Notes: generated from the letters alone by a model not told the origin. Positions 22,451 through 31,781 are shown, counted from the stretch's first letter. The stretch is 34,580 nucleotides of DNA from Chlorobi bacterium Chlorobi_1 (GCA_900299075.1 OMIK01000072.1:1-34580), one strand, 5' to 3'. Numbers and translations: made by a program.

Positions 22451-23674
22451 ATGATAGACAATAAGATACTTCCTATTACCGACGATGTGTCATGGATCGG
22501 CGTACTCGATCCGGGCCTGATCACCTTCGATATCGTCATGGAGACCAAGTACGGGACCACCTACAACTCCTACTTCATCAATGCGGACAAAAAGACCATC
22601 GTTGAAACCACGAAGTTGAAATTCTGGCCTGCATACCTCGAGAAAATAAAGCAGGTGGTGAATCCGGAGGAGATCGAGTACATCATCGTCGACCATACCG
22701 AGCCAGACCATTCCGGCAACGTCAGGAACCTGCTTTCCATAGCGCCAAACGAGACGGTTGTCGGCAGCGGCAACGCCCTCAAGTTCCTGCGAGACCAGAC
22801 CGGGCACGATTTCAAGCACCTCGTTGTCAAGAACGGCGACACGCTGGACCTCGGCAACAAGACGCTCCATTTCATCGGCGCCCCGAACCTGCACTGGCCC
22901 GATACGATCTACTCCTGGCTTGAGGAGGACCGCGTGCTCTTCACCTGCGACTCCTTCGGCTGCCACTACAGCCACGAAGAGATGTACGACGATCTCGCGG
23001 GTGACTTCGACGATGCCTTCAAGTACTATTTCGATGCCATCCTGAGGCCGTTCAGCAAGTACATGCTGCAAGCGATCGAGAAGATCCGCCCCCTCGATAT
23101 CAGGACCATCTGCACCGGTCACGGTCCGATCCTGCGCTCCAACTGGAAGAAATACGTGGACCTGTCCCACAAATACGCGACGAACGCGATCGCCATGCCG
23201 AACGAAAAGAGCATCCTGATCGCCTATGTTTCCGCATACGAGAACACGACCCTTATGGCAAATGCCATCGCGGAAGGCATGAGGTCCGCATGCGATTTCA
23301 ACGTCGATATCTGCGACATCGAGAACATCTCCACCGAGAAGTTGGAGGACAAGATCGCCCACTCCATGGGTATCATGATCGGCTCCCCGACCATCAACCA
23401 GAACATCGTGCATCAGGTCTACAACATCTTCGCTGTGCTCAATCCCCTGCGTGACCGTGGAAAGCTGACGGCGGCATTCGGCTCCTTCGGATGGAGCGGC
23501 GAAAGCGTGAGGATCATCGAAGCGAACCTCGCAAGCCTGAAGATGAAGGTGTTCGAGAGGAACCTGCTGGTCAAATTCCAGCCACATGAGCAGGAGTTCG
23601 AAGAGTGCCGGCAGTTCGGAAGGGAGTTCGCAAACAGGATGATCGAGATGTACAACTTGAGCTGCAACATCTGA
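22451..23674 (+). CDS. Flavo-diiron protein (FprA/ROO-type O2 or NO reductase)
   Basis: Reduces O2 to water (and in some members NO to N2O) in the cytoplasm, protecting anaerobes. The 407-residue protein has an N-terminal metallo-beta-lactamase-like domain with all iron ligands visible: HTEPDH (H-x-E-x-D-H), the His of NLHWPD, the Asp of TCDSFG, and the His of GHGPIL. A C-terminal flavodoxin domain follows ([20 protein letters not shown], then [12 protein letters not shown] and [10 protein letters not shown]). There is no fused rubredoxin, so an external electron donor is needed. ATG at 22451 follows a very AT-rich leader without a clear ribosome-binding site. A perfect hairpin follows the stop. 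It suits a strictly anaerobic phototroph meeting occasional oxygen. Confidence 0.93.
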   Translation: MIDNKILPITDDVSWIGVLDPGLITFDIVMETKYGTTYNSYFINADKKTIVETTKLKFWPAYLEKIKQVVNPEEIEYIIVDHTEPDHSGNVRNLLSIAPNETVVGSGNALKFLRDQTGHDFKHLVVKNGDTLDLGNKTLHFIGAPNLHWPDTIYSWLEEDRVLFTCDSFGCHYSHEEMYDDLAGDFDDAFKYYFDAILRPFSKYMLQAIEKIRPLDIRTICTGHGPILRSNWKKYVDLSHKYATNAIAMPNEKSILIAYVSAYENTTLMANAIAEGMRSACDFNVDICDIENISTEKLEDKIAHSMGIMIGSPTINQNIVHQVYNIFAVLNPLRDRGKLTAAFGSFGWSGESVRIIEANLASLKMKVFERNLLVKFQPHEQEFEECRQFGREFANRMIEMYNLSCNI

Positions 23675-23693
23675 ACTTCTCTGAAGGGCTATC

Positions 23694-23731
23694 AACAGGA
23701 AAGGCTGCAATCACTTGCAGCCTTTCCTGTT
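23694..23731. terminator. Bidirectional hairpin between flavo-diiron gene and DciA-like gene
   Basis: Perfect 17-bp stem AACAGGAAAGGCTGCAA / TTGCAGCCTTTCCTGTT with a TCAC loop, between convergent genes. It overlaps the stop codon of the minus-strand gene by two bases. The flanks are only weakly T-rich. It shares the AGGAAAG...CTG arm with the hairpin at 11277-11314. Confidence 0.78.
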
Positions 23732-24023
23732 ACCTGAATATTACCGTTTTCACCATCTCCTGCCCTATCGCCCTGTTGAGCCTCTCAGCAATCTCCTTCT
23801 TGCGGAAGTTCAGTTCCATCCTCCATGAGGGACTCTTCACCCTCACATAGAGATCCCCGCCCTTGAGCTGCTCTACAGAGGTTATCCTTGCTATCGTTTC
23901 ACCGACGACCTCGTTCCATACCTGCAGGGTCCGGTACTGCTCATACGCTTCGGTCATGCCGATTGTACGGTACATCTCACCCATGACGGAAGTCAGTTTC
24001 CTTGGAATTTTTCCGCGTGCCAT
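23730..24023 (-). CDS. DUF721 / DciA-like protein, probable replicative helicase loader
   Basis: A 97-residue protein of the DUF721 family. Family members called DciA load or assist the DnaB helicase in bacteria that lack DnaC/DnaI. Visible are the WNEVVGETIARITSVEQLKGGDLYVRVKSPSW core with its buried Trp and SPSWRMEL-x-x-RK-x-EI block. It begins seven bases after recF and probably ends the dnaN-recF transcript. Position next to recF, dnaN and dnaA supports a replication role. The functional call is by family and context, not by experiment in this lineage. Confidence 0.82.
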   Translation of the reverse strand: MARGKIPRKLTSVMGEMYRTIGMTEAYEQYRTLQVWNEVVGETIARITSVEQLKGGDLYVRVKSPSWRMELNFRKKEIAERLNRAIGQEMVKTVIFR

Positions 24024-24030
24024 ATGGCTG

Positions 24031-25134
24031 CTACTCCATGTTTTTCATGACTTTTTCTATTGGATAATTCTCTATTCCCGATCTGTCAAATGCCACAGTC
24101 GAAGTTATCAGAACCTGACCGTACGACGATAGTGAATCGATGATCATATCCTCTATGACAGGATCAAGTTCACTGAATAGATCGTCGAAAAGGATGATCG
24201 GAGCTTCTCCTGTAATCTCCGAAAGGTAACTTCTTAGTGCCATTTTCATAGCGATAAGGTAGCTCCTCTGTTCGCCCTGTGACGAGAAACGCCTGGTTTC
24301 ATGTCCGTCGTTCAACAGGATGAGGTCATCTCGATGAGGCCCCGCAAGCGTCTGTCTGCGCTGAATCTCCTGTTGCCTGATATTTCTGTAACGGTTTCTG
24401 AACAGCTCTGCCAGATCCTCGGTGGCAACTCCTTTATCGAAGTTTCCGAAGGAGCTTTGATAGCGCATTTCAGGTTCAAGATGACCTGGAAACCACGAAT
24501 ATACCTGTGCGAAAAGCTCTCCGAACCTCTTCAGGAATGTGAGCCTGGAGATGATGATAGTTGCTGAAATCGCAGCGATCTGATCAGTCCATATTTCGAA
24601 TGCCGCCATGTCTGAAGGCGTCTCGATACCCATTACAAGAAGAGCGTTTCGCTGCTGCAAAACCCTCTTGTACTGTATCATATCTGCAAGGTATTTCCTG
24701 TCGTGCTGGCAGATTGCGCTATCGATGAAACGCCTTCTTTCTGACGGACCACCACTAACGACAGCAAGTTCGGCAGGAGTGAAGGTCACACAGGGAATCG
24801 CTCCGATGTGCCGTGAAAAAGAGTCGAGCTCCAGTTCGTTGACGAAGAGCTGTTTCTCGTTTTCAGGAGCATAGGCGACCCTGACCTCGGTGCGAAGGTT
24901 GCGGTCGCTGACGAAAGCGGCGTGGATGGTGAAATGGCCGGTGCCGAACGCAAGGCACTCCCGGTCGGAACTGCCGGAAAAGCCTCGCGTCAGCGCACAG
25001 TAGTGGACAGCTTCGAGAATTGTTGTCTTTCCGGAGCCGTTGCGTCCGTGGATGACCGTGATCGAGGGGCCTGGCCCGAATTCCAGCAGTTGGTGGTTCC
25101 TGAAATTGGCTATTCTGATGGATTCGAGTCTCAA
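24031..25134 (-). CDS. recF: DNA replication and repair protein RecF
   Basis: An SMC-like ATPase that with RecO and RecR loads RecA at gaps. The 367-residue product begins RLESIRIANFRNHQLLEFGPG and has Walker A GRNGSGKTT (30-38), the signature region LAGPHRDDL, and Walker B PIILFDDLFSELD. The start is TTG at 25134: the first conserved residues begin right there, the only upstream ATG is out of frame, and GAGGGG lies just ahead as a ribosome-binding site. It follows dnaN by 16 bases. Base composition is more AT-rich than the flanking blocks. Confidence 0.95.
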   Translation of the reverse strand: MRLESIRIANFRNHQLLEFGPGPSITVIHGRNGSGKTTILEAVHYCALTRGFSGSSDRECLAFGTGHFTIHAAFVSDRNLRTEVRVAYAPENEKQLFVNELELDSFSRHIGAIPCVTFTPAELAVVSGGPSERRRFIDSAICQHDRKYLADMIQYKRVLQQRNALLVMGIETPSDMAAFEIWTDQIAAISATIIISRLTFLKRFGELFAQVYSWFPGHLEPEMRYQSSFGNFDKGVATEDLAELFRNRYRNIRQQEIQRRQTLAGPHRDDLILLNDGHETRRFSSQGEQRSYLIAMKMALRSYLSEITGEAPIILFDDLFSELDPVIEDMIIDSLSSYGQVLITSTVAFDRSGIENYPIEKVMKNME

Positions 25135-25150
25135 GGCCCCTCTTCAGGCA

Positions 25151-26275
25151 TCAGTTGTTGATCCGGACTGGCATGACGAGGATGATGAGGTCACCCTGGT
25201 TATCCTCCCTGCCCGGCTTGAAAATCACCGCAGTTGTCGGGCTGCTGAGCTCTACGGATACCTCGTCGGTCTCGATATGCGCAAGAGCCGCTTCAACGAA
25301 TCTCGAGTTGAAGCCGATCGTGATCTCTTCTCCGGAGAACTCGCAAGGCAACTCCTCCTGGGCGGATTCGCCTTCGCTGGAGTTTTCGGCCAGGATCGTC
25401 ATCGTCGTTCCCTCGATCACGATCTTGATGTCTCCGATGCTCGAAAACTTTCCTACCCTTTTTACAGAATCGTGGATCTGCACGCGCTCGACAACCACCC
25501 TCTTGTCGTTCTGCACCGGAATCACCGCCTCATAATTCGGATAGGGCTCGACAATCAGGGCCGATTCGAGCTCGACATTTTCAGACTGGAACCTGATGTT
25601 CCTGCGTTCCGCATCTATGGCCATGTTCACCTCCTCGTTCTGGAGCAGCCTCTGCAGGATGGACAGGGCCCTCGAAGGAACTACGATCTTCTGTTTGTCG
25701 GCAACTTCGGTGCCTGTCTGCTTGCGGCACCTGACCAGTCGATGACCGTCGGTCGCAACGGCGGTCATCGTGCCCGCTTCGAACTCGAACAGCACGCCCA
25801 TCATCGCAGGGCGCATGCCATCGACACTGCAGGCGAACAGCGTTTTGTGGACGACGTCCTGGAGTTCGGAAGGCTTCAGGACGATGGAGAGGTCGAAATT
25901 CCGCTTGTGGCTTTCCGGCTTGTCTCCGAACATGCAGGGCATCCGGTACTTTCCCTTGTCGGTGGAGATATGCACCATTCCCTGTTCGGCACCTGCCTGA
26001 CGCTCGATCTCAAAGGTCACGGCCGTATCGTACATGCTTCTCAGGAAATCCTGAAGCGTTCTCGCCTTGATGCCTACCGATCCCCGGTCCGAGGAAGAAA
26101 CCTCGCATTTTGCCGTGATGGAGAGTTCGCCATCGGTCGCGAACAGGGTCAACGCCCCGTCCTCCAGCTGAAGGTGGACATTGTCGAATCGGGCATCCAG
26201 TGATTTCGACGGGACAGCAAGTATTACCTTGCTTACCGCATCCTGGAGCTTCTTGATCGTCGAGGTGAATTTCAT
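25151..26275 (-). CDS. dnaN: DNA polymerase III beta sliding clamp
   Basis: The ring-shaped processivity clamp of the replisome. The 374-residue length is typical, with the start MKFTSTIKKLQDAVSKVILAV, three repeated clamp domains, GVLFEFEAGTMTAVATDGHRLV in the second, and a C-terminal VELSSPTTAVIFKP followed by LVMPVRI, which forms part of the protein-binding pocket. It lies downstream of dnaA across a 283-base gap with DnaA boxes, and upstream of recF. Confidence 0.97.
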   Translation of the reverse strand: MKFTSTIKKLQDAVSKVILAVPSKSLDARFDNVHLQLEDGALTLFATDGELSITAKCEVSSSDRGSVGIKARTLQDFLRSMYDTAVTFEIERQAGAEQGMVHISTDKGKYRMPCMFGDKPESHKRNFDLSIVLKPSELQDVVHKTLFACSVDGMRPAMMGVLFEFEAGTMTAVATDGHRLVRCRKQTGTEVADKQKIVVPSRALSILQRLLQNEEVNMAIDAERRNIRFQSENVELESALIVEPYPNYEAVIPVQNDKRVVVERVQIHDSVKRVGKFSSIGDIKIVIEGTTMTILAENSSEGESAQEELPCEFSGEEITIGFNSRFVEAALAHIETDEVSVELSSPTTAVIFKPGREDNQGDLIILVMPVRINN

Positions 26276-26417
26276 CTTATTACAACATTTACTTTTAATT
26301 AATAAATAAAAATTTGTTGCTGTTGTTGATCCTGTGGAATTCTTGATGAATCAGGGTTACGACCTGTTATGTGTATGTATAATAACGACTTATATCCTCT
26401 GGTGCGGTGTTGGTAAG

Positions 26418-26426
26418 TGTGGACAA
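26418..26426 (-). promoter_or_regulatory. DnaA box, one mismatch
   Basis: TGTGGACAA, reverse complement TTGTCCACA, one change from the TTATNCACA consensus. Confidence 0.5.
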
Positions 26427-26492
26427 GTTGTTCATATCTTCAGGATGCGCCTGTTGGCCGAATGTTGGGCGATTTCGTGGCTCAGGCGCCGG

Positions 26493-26501
26493 TGTGGATA
26501 A
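26493..26501 (-). promoter_or_regulatory. DnaA box, exact consensus
   Basis: TGTGGATAA, reverse complement TTATCCACA, the strongest known DnaA-box sequence. Confidence 0.75.
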
Positions 26502-26542
26502 CCCGCGGGAAATCAAGATACTCCCAACAGCAAATCAACAGG

Positions 26543-26551
26543 TTATACACA
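26543..26551 (+). promoter_or_regulatory. DnaA box, exact consensus
   Basis: TTATACACA matches TTATNCACA exactly. It lies eight bases beyond the dnaA stop codon and is opposite in orientation to the box at 26493-26501. Confidence 0.75.
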
Positions 26552-26558
26552 CCTTGCC

Positions 26559-28037
26559 TTACATCGACATGATCTCGATCCGCTTTTTCAGCTCCTCCAC
26601 CTTCTTCCTCTCCTCGTTCGAGGATTCGATCTTCTTGTCGATCGTGTTCAGGGCGTGGATGACCGTCGAGTGATCCCTTCCGCCGAAATGGAGGCCGATG
26701 GTCTTGAGTGACGAATCGGTCATGACCTTGCCGAGGTACATGGCGATCTGTCGGCCGACGGCGATCTCCTTCTTCTTCGATTTTCCCTTCAGGTCGTTCG
26801 GCGTGATCGAGAAATAGGCGCAGACAGCCTTTTCGATCGTGTCGAGCGTCAGCTGCTTGGTGTTGTAGCGGATGATGTCCTTCAGGGTCGACTTGGTGAA
26901 CTGCAGGTCGATCTCCTGGTTGTCCAGCGAGTGCGCTGCGAGCAGCTTGACGATGCACCCCTCGAGCTCCCTGACGTTGTGCGTGACGTTGGTCGCGATG
27001 AAATCGATCACGGCGCTGTCGAGCATGACGCCGCTCTGGTGCAGCTTGCTCTGGATGATCGCCTTCCTGGTCTCGTAGTCCGGCGGCTGTATGTCGGTCG
27101 ACAGTCCCCAGTTGAAGCGTGAGATGAGGCGATCCTCGATCCCCTTGATCTCCTTGATCGGCCTGTCTGCCGACAGGATGATCTGTTTGTTCGACTGGTG
27201 CAGGGTGTTGAAGATGTGGAAGATCTCCTCCTGGGTCTTCTCCTTTCCGGCGAAGAACTGGATATCGTCGATGATCAGCACGTCGACGTTCCGGTAGAAG
27301 GACGAAAACTCCTGGATGTTGCCGTTCTGGATGGCATTGACGAAGTCGATGGCGAACTTCTCGCTCGACACGTAGAGGATCGCCTCGGTGATCCGGTTCT
27401 CGCGCACCGCATTGCCGATCGCCTGCATCATGTGGGTCTTGCCGAGCCCGACCCCGCCGTAGATCACCAGCGGGTTGAATGCGTTCTGGCCGGGGTTCTG
27501 GGCGATCGACTTGGCCGCCGCGAAGGCCAGTGAATTGCAGTCGCCCCTGATGAGGGTCGAAAAGGTGTACTTCGGGTTCAGGTTGGTCTCGAACCTGGCC
27601 CGGTTGCTGTTGAACCTTGCCCTGGCCACGGCGTCAGCGGAATCTGGCATCACGACCGGTTCCGCTGACGCCGGGGGCATCGAGTTCTGGTGGGGAAGCT
27701 CGATGGTGACCGGCTGGTGCTGGGATTTGTCCACCACGATCGAATAGATCAGCCTGGCCTCCGTCCCGATGACCTGCTTGAGCGCCTGCTTGACATGGAC
27801 GGAGTAGTTCTCCTCGATCCACTCGTAGAAAAACTGGCTGGGCACCTCGATGGTCAGTTCGCTGCCCGAGAAGCTGATCGGTCTGATCGGCAGGAACCAT
27901 GTTTTGAAGGCCTGCGGGTTGATGCTCTCCTGGATGAGCCCCAGGCATGCGTTCCAGACCTTTTCGGCGAAGAGATTCGTATGTATGGTGCCGGATGGCA
28001 GGCTGCTCAGGGTCTCCTGCTGGGTCAGGTCGGGCAT
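26559..28037 (-). CDS. dnaA: Chromosomal replication initiator protein DnaA
   Basis: Binds DnaA boxes, melts the origin and recruits helicase. The 492-residue product has domain I (about 20-105, with AFKTWFLPI), a variable linker with Pro/Ser/Ala, the AAA+ domain with Walker [11 protein letters not shown] (about 194-203) and Walker [11 protein letters not shown] (about 253-262), and domain IV with the DNA-binding signature [11 protein letters not shown] (about 460-470). ATG at 28037 gives the normal start. The bases just upstream read ACGTTTCAC on the coding strand, half of a parS palindrome, which is probably chance. DnaA-box-like clusters on both sides suggest autoregulation. Confidence 0.97.
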   Translation of the reverse strand: MPDLTQQETLSSLPSGTIHTNLFAEKVWNACLGLIQESINPQAFKTWFLPIRPISFSGSELTIEVPSQFFYEWIEENYSVHVKQALKQVIGTEARLIYSIVVDKSQHQPVTIELPHQNSMPPASAEPVVMPDSADAVARARFNSNRARFETNLNPKYTFSTLIRGDCNSLAFAAAKSIAQNPGQNAFNPLVIYGGVGLGKTHMMQAIGNAVRENRITEAILYVSSEKFAIDFVNAIQNGNIQEFSSFYRNVDVLIIDDIQFFAGKEKTQEEIFHIFNTLHQSNKQIILSADRPIKEIKGIEDRLISRFNWGLSTDIQPPDYETRKAIIQSKLHQSGVMLDSAVIDFIATNVTHNVRELEGCIVKLLAAHSLDNQEIDLQFTKSTLKDIIRYNTKQLTLDTIEKAVCAYFSITPNDLKGKSKKKEIAVGRQIAMYLGKVMTDSSLKTIGLHFGGRDHSTVIHALNTIDKKIESSNEERKKVEELKKRIEIMSM

Positions 28038-28106
28038 GTGAAACGTGGGTGGCTGGCGTTGGGATGGCTATTCATCAACATTTGCTGTTCACAAGTTAGT
28101 GTTTTC

Positions 28107-28115
28107 GGTGGATAA
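28107..28115 (-). promoter_or_regulatory. DnaA box, one mismatch
   Basis: GGTGGATAA, reverse complement TTATCCACC, one change from TTATCCACA, followed by an A-run that could aid melting. Confidence 0.5.
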
Positions 28116-28226
28116 AAAACAATCCGGCCGAGGAAAATGCGGGCGTATCCGGGATCTGGCCCATGGTTGGTTTTCAACACGTTATCTTGTTTTTATACAT
28201 TGATTTAGCGGGCACGCACTGAAAAG

Positions 28227-28332
28227 TTGTCAACATGTGTGGATCGGGTGTTGGTTGCGGACTTGTCGGCCTTTCCGGCCCGATGATTATTTTTGTCAAC
28301 AAGTTATCAACATTGTTGACAACTTGTCAATG
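28227..28332. repeat. Cluster of five TTRTCAA-type 9-mers, partly helically phased
   Basis: Units are TTGTCAACA (28227-28235), TTGTCAACA (28293-28301), TTATCAACA (28304-28312), TGTTGACAA on the opposite strand (28314-28322) and TTGTCAATG (28324-28332). The last four start 11, 10 and 10 bases apart. Units three and four form the near-perfect palindrome AAGTTATCAACA-T-TGTTGACAACTT. TTATCAACA is one change from the DnaA consensus, so these may be low-affinity DnaA sites. Confidence 0.65.
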
Positions 28333-28444
28333 CCTCGGTGTGGGCAGCTCAGTCAGCATGCATCCCTATTTGCTATTAAGGGAGAAAAATGATACATTGT
28401 GTGTCCTGTATTTTTATAAACCCATTTGAGAGGAGCTCGAAGAG

Positions 28445-28594
28445 ATGAAAAGGACGTTTCAGCCCCACAACAGGAAAAGAAGGAACAAGCACGGTTTCAG
28501 GGCACGCATGGCCACCAAGAACGGCAGGAAGGTGCTCGCCGCCCGCAGGGCGAAGGGCCGCCACTCCCTGACCGTCAGCAGCGACATGCGATAA
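28445..28594 (+). CDS. rpmH: 50S ribosomal protein L34
   Basis: A small basic ribosomal protein of 49 residues, beginning [20 protein letters not shown] and continuing with [19 protein letters not shown], the L34 signature throughout. The C-terminus SLTVSSDMR is a few residues longer than in E. coli. A purine-rich GAGAGGAG (28428-28435) and AAGAG just before ATG can serve as ribosome-binding site. First gene of the conserved rpmH-rnpA-yidD-yidC order. Confidence 0.96.
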   Translation: MKRTFQPHNRKRRNKHGFRARMATKNGRKVLAARRAKGRHSLTVSSDMR

Positions 28595-28619
28595 TTTTCG
28601 GGGCGGACCGTCGGGGTAG

Positions 28620-29114
28620 GTGAAACCGACCCGGACGGCATTGCCACTCTGGCGCCATTTGCATGACGGCATGCTTACAGGACAGCGCATCAACGCCCTT
28701 CCGAGGAAGGAGATAGCTCGCGGCAAGGCCGCACTGTCCCGCCTGTTTGCCGCAGGAGCCCGCCGCAAGGGGGGCGCACTCATGATGATCTCCTTGCCGG
28801 TCGCTCCCCTGGATGCCGGCAAGGGTGCTCCAGTCAGGATCCTGTTCACCGTCGGCAAGAAGCAGGTTCCTGCCGCTGTTGACCGTAACCGCATCAAGCG
28901 GTTGATGCGCGAGGCCTACCGCCTCGAAAAATCGGCACTGTCGGCCTGGCTTGCCGGTGAACCGCAACAGGTCGAGTTCATAGCGTTCATGTACCGGGGC
29001 AGAAGGGATATGGTACCATCGCTCCTGGAGTTCCGGGGCGAAGTGGGCAGGCTGCTGAAGGCATTCGTGAAGGAGAAGGGCGTTGCGGGCGATGAGCATG
29101 AACAAGGCGGTTGA
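28620..29114 (+). CDS. rnpA: Ribonuclease P protein component
   Basis: The protein cofactor of RNase P, which trims tRNA 5' ends. The signature RNRIKRLMREAYRLEK lies in the middle, preceded by ILFTVGKKQVPAAVD. GTG at 28620 gives 164 residues and has GGGGTAGG against it; ATG at 28671 gives 147 residues and begins just before the conserved LPRKEIARG block, but lacks an obvious ribosome-binding site. Either is longer than E. coli RnpA (119), partly through an insertion around KGGALMMISLPVAPLDAGKG. It lies 25 bases after rpmH and 24 before yidD. Confidence 0.9.
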   Translation: MKPTRTALPLWRHLHDGMLTGQRINALPRKEIARGKAALSRLFAAGARRKGGALMMISLPVAPLDAGKGAPVRILFTVGKKQVPAAVDRNRIKRLMREAYRLEKSALSAWLAGEPQQVEFIAFMYRGRRDMVPSLLEFRGEVGRLLKAFVKEKGVAGDEHEQGG

Positions 29115-29138
29115 CGCCGATTATCCGAAAGGTGCGTT

Positions 29139-29417
29139 ATGAACGGCGATTCGATCCGGAGATTCTTCAACGCGGTTCCTATCCTTCTGATAAGGTTTTA
29201 CCAGGCATTCCTCTCCCCGCTGCTCGGCCCATCCTGCAAGTACCAGCCCACCTGTTCCAATTATGCCCTGCAGGCCTACGGCACGCACAATATCTTTTAT
29301 GCAACGTGGCTGACCGTCTGGCGGGTGCTTCGCTGCAATCCGTTTTCACGCGGGGGCTACGATCCGGTGCCTCCTGCAAAAAATTCGACAGCAGGTAATT
29401 CTAAAGATTTGCACTAA
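29139..29417 (+). CDS. yidD: Membrane protein insertion efficiency factor YidD
   Basis: A small membrane-associated protein that helps YidC-dependent insertion. The 92-residue product has the family core [20 protein letters not shown] (about 17-36), then [14 protein letters not shown] with its conserved cysteines, and [17 protein letters not shown]. The N-terminal amphipathic helix precedes the core. The stop overlaps the yidC start by one base (TAATG), so translation is coupled. Confidence 0.94.
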   Translation: MNGDSIRRFFNAVPILLIRFYQAFLSPLLGPSCKYQPTCSNYALQAYGTHNIFYATWLTVWRVLRCNPFSRGGYDPVPPAKNSTAGNSKDLH

Positions 29418-31171
29418 TGGATAGAAATTCGGTGGTAGGGTTCGCCCTGATCGCTGTGATCATGATGGTCTGGCTGCAGTTCATGAAGCCGCAGCAGAAG
29501 GCCGGACTGGAGCAGGCAGCCGCCCGCAGGGAGCTGGTGGCAACGCAGCAGGCCCCGGCAACCGCTTCGACGGCAACGAAGGCCGACAGCCTCGGCTCGT
29601 TTGCCTCCGCTGCCGCCGGTGCCGAGCGGCTGGTTACCGTCGAGAACGACCTGATGAAGGCGACCATCTCCACGAAGGGTGCCACGCTGAAATCCCTCGT
29701 CATGAAAAGGCACCTCGATGGCCTGCACAAGCCCTACGACCTCATCCAGTCCCGCGACAAGGGTGCGCTGTCGATGCTCTTCCTGACCAGCGACGGCAAG
29801 CGTATCGACACCCGCGACCTCAACTTCCGCTGCCTCTCCGCCGAACCCGCCCTTACGGTGGCCGGCGCGAACAAGGCATCGCTCTCCTTCGTGCTCGATG
29901 TCGACTCGTCGAGGAGTATGCAGGTGACCTACACCTTCACCGGCGACAGCTACACCATCGGCTACGACCTCAAGATGACCGGCTTCGGATCCACCATTGC
30001 CGGCAACCAGTACCAGCTCGCCTGGGATGGCGGCATGGCCTACTCCGAAAAGGACAAGGTGGACGAGGCGAACAACGCCCTCTCGAGCGCCTACCTCGGC
30101 GGCGGCATCGTCAAGCTCGACGCGAAGGATTCCAAGCAGCCATTCTACAAGGAGGAGGAGTCCGGCAAGGCCCAGTGGGCGGCCGTCCGCAGCAAGTACT
30201 TCGTCGCGGCCCTGATCCCCTCGCGTGACACCGACGGCGTCTACCTCAAGGGCTCCAAGGCCAACGGCAGCGACTTCGAGAACTATATCGCGGCGCTCAA
30301 GATGAACCTGCCCGCAGGCGGCAACGTGGTCGAGGACCACTACCGGATCTATGCCGGCCCGCTCGACTACAACACGGTCAAGTCGCTCAACGTCGGCCTG
30401 GAGAAGATCATGGACTTCGGCTGGGACTGGCTGACCCGCCCCTTCGCCGAGTACATCATCCTGCCGGTCTTCAACCTCCTCAACAGGTATGTCGGCAACT
30501 ACGGCCTCATCATCATCATCTTCGCCTTCCTGATCAAGGCGGTCACCTACCCGCTCTCGATGGCATCGACCAAGTCGATGAAGAAGATGGCAGAGCTGCA
30601 GCCCCTCATGAAGGAGGTGCAGGACAAGTACAAGGACAACCCGGCGAAGCTCCAGAGCGAGCTCGGGCGCATCTACAAGGAGGCCGGCGTGAACCCGCTC
30701 GGCGGTTGCCTGCCGACGGTGCTGCAGATGCCGCTCCTTTTCGCGATGTTCTACGTCTTCCGCTCCTCGATCCAGCTCCGCCAGCATGGCTTCCTCTGGG
30801 CGAAGGACCTCTCGGTTCCCGACTCGATCCTCGACTTCGGCTTCAAGCTGCCGCTCTACGGCGACCACATCGCGGTCTTCCCGATCCTGATGGCCGTGAC
30901 CGTCTACCTCCAGCAGAAGATCACCCCGTCGACCCAGAGCAACGAGCAGATGAAGGTGATGGCCTGGATGTTCCCGGCCATGATGCTGCTGTTCTTCAAC
31001 AACATGCCGGCGGGCCTCGGGCTCTACTACATGATGTTCAACGTCTTCAGCGTCGCGCAGCAGTACTACATCAACATCACCACCACCGACGCGGAGAAGT
31101 CCGCCGCGGCGCTCCAGGTGGCCGCCGCGCACAAGGCGCAGCAGAAACCCGGAAAAGGGGGGCGGAAGTAA
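29417..31171 (+). CDS. yidC: Membrane protein insertase YidC
   Basis: Inserts and folds inner-membrane proteins, alone or with SecYEG-SecDF. The 584-residue product is the Gram-negative type: an N-terminal transmembrane helix ([20 protein letters not shown]), a long periplasmic beta domain (about 65-330), then the conserved five-helix core with [21 protein letters not shown] and the [22 protein letters not shown] region. The tail is basic ([14 protein letters not shown]), as expected for ribosome contact. A second set of envelope translocation genes (secDF) lies about 14 kb away. Confidence 0.97.
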   Translation: MDRNSVVGFALIAVIMMVWLQFMKPQQKAGLEQAAARRELVATQQAPATASTATKADSLGSFASAAAGAERLVTVENDLMKATISTKGATLKSLVMKRHLDGLHKPYDLIQSRDKGALSMLFLTSDGKRIDTRDLNFRCLSAEPALTVAGANKASLSFVLDVDSSRSMQVTYTFTGDSYTIGYDLKMTGFGSTIAGNQYQLAWDGGMAYSEKDKVDEANNALSSAYLGGGIVKLDAKDSKQPFYKEEESGKAQWAAVRSKYFVAALIPSRDTDGVYLKGSKANGSDFENYIAALKMNLPAGGNVVEDHYRIYAGPLDYNTVKSLNVGLEKIMDFGWDWLTRPFAEYIILPVFNLLNRYVGNYGLIIIIFAFLIKAVTYPLSMASTKSMKKMAELQPLMKEVQDKYKDNPAKLQSELGRIYKEAGVNPLGGCLPTVLQMPLLFAMFYVFRSSIQLRQHGFLWAKDLSVPDSILDFGFKLPLYGDHIAVFPILMAVTVYLQQKITPSTQSNEQMKVMAWMFPAMMLLFFNNMPAGLGLYYMMFNVFSVAQQYYINITTTDAEKSAAALQVAAAHKAQQKPGKGGRK

Positions 31172-31181
31172 CCGCTTGACC

Positions 31182-31781
31182 ATGGGCCCCATCGAGCAGG
31201 CGGACATCTGGCTCTTCCGGCTGGTGAACGGGCATCTTGCCCATCCGGCCGCCGACGAGCTGATGCTTTTCCTGACCGATGCGGCCCTCTCCCTGCCCCT
31301 CCTCCTCCTCGCCGGGGCCTTCATGATCGTGAGAAGGGGGCGGGACGGCCTCGTCGTCCTCCTCCTCGCCGCGATCGCCGTCGGCATTGCCGACTTCACC
31401 GCCTCCGGCATCCTGAAGCCCCTCTTCCACCGCGTACGCCCCTGCTTCGCCCTCGAAGGGGTCCGGCTCCTCGTCAGCCAGAGCCGCTCCTGGTCCTTCG
31501 CCTCCTCCCATGCCGCCAACTCCGCGGCCGTCGCCACGACCGTCTGGATCTTCTTCCGTGCAGGGGCCCTGGTCGACCGGGCCTATGTGGCGGTGATGCT
31601 GCTGTACGGCCTCCTGGTCGCCCTTTCGCGCATCTACGTCGGCGTCCACTATCCCGGCGACGTGCTCGGCGGCATCGCCGTCGGCATCGCCAGCGCATCG
31701 TTGGTCTATACCGTCGCGGCATGGATCGTCAAGCGCTACGTGCACGGTTCGGCCCTTCGCGAACGGGGGATGCGCCCGTGA
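31182..31781 (+). CDS. PAP2-family membrane phosphatase
   Basis: A 199-residue integral membrane phosphatase, with about five hydrophobic helices, of the kind that removes phosphate from undecaprenyl diphosphate or lipid phosphates on the periplasmic side. The three PAP2 motifs are present: KPLFHRVRP (K-x6-RP), ASSHAANS in place of the usual PSGH, and SRIYVGVHYPGD (SR-x5-H-x3-D). The Ser and catalytic His of the second motif are kept, while Pro and Gly are replaced. ATG at 31182 is used; TTG two codons upstream is possible and better spaced from the GGCGGAAG run. It follows yidC closely and its stop overlaps the next gene. The substrate cannot be told from sequence. Confidence 0.87.
   Translation: MGPIEQADIWLFRLVNGHLAHPAADELMLFLTDAALSLPLLLLAGAFMIVRRGRDGLVVLLLAAIAVGIADFTASGILKPLFHRVRPCFALEGVRLLVSQSRSWSFASSHAANSAAVATTVWIFFRAGALVDRAYVAVMLLYGLLVALSRIYVGVHYPGDVLGGIAVGIASASLVYTVAAWIVKRYVHGSALRERGMRP

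Larger units (their letters stand above)
26276..26558. other. dnaA-dnaN intergenic region, candidate origin segment
   Basis: 283 bases without a gene. Next to dnaN is a strongly AT-rich stretch (about 26280-26330, with TTTTAATTAATAAATAAAAA) that could unwind easily. Towards dnaA are two exact DnaA boxes (26493-26501 and 26543-26551) and one near-match (26418-26426). The arrangement of boxes plus an AT-rich element fits an origin half or a DnaA-controlled dnaN leader. Which gap holds the real origin cannot be settled by eye. Confidence 0.6.
28038..28444. other. Candidate oriC between dnaA and rpmH
   Basis: 407 bases without a gene between the divergent dnaA and rpmH. It contains a near-consensus DnaA box (28107-28115), AT-rich tracts (28112-28120 and 28188-28207), and a group of five TTRTCAA-type 9-mers between 28227 and 28332, four of them spaced 10-11 bases apart. 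Divergent dnaA/rpmH gaps host the origin in many bacteria. A TATAAA at 28415-28420 could be the -10 of an rpmH promoter with a short leader, but no good -35 precedes it. The rest shows nothing I can assign. Confidence 0.65.

Noticed and set aside
28029-28045. A parS site at the dnaA start
   Set aside because: Only one half (GTTTCAC on the minus strand) is present; the other half of the palindrome is missing.
29414-31537. A 707-codon minus-strand open frame
   Set aside because: It lies opposite yidC and part of the PAP2 gene and shows only low-complexity shadow composition.
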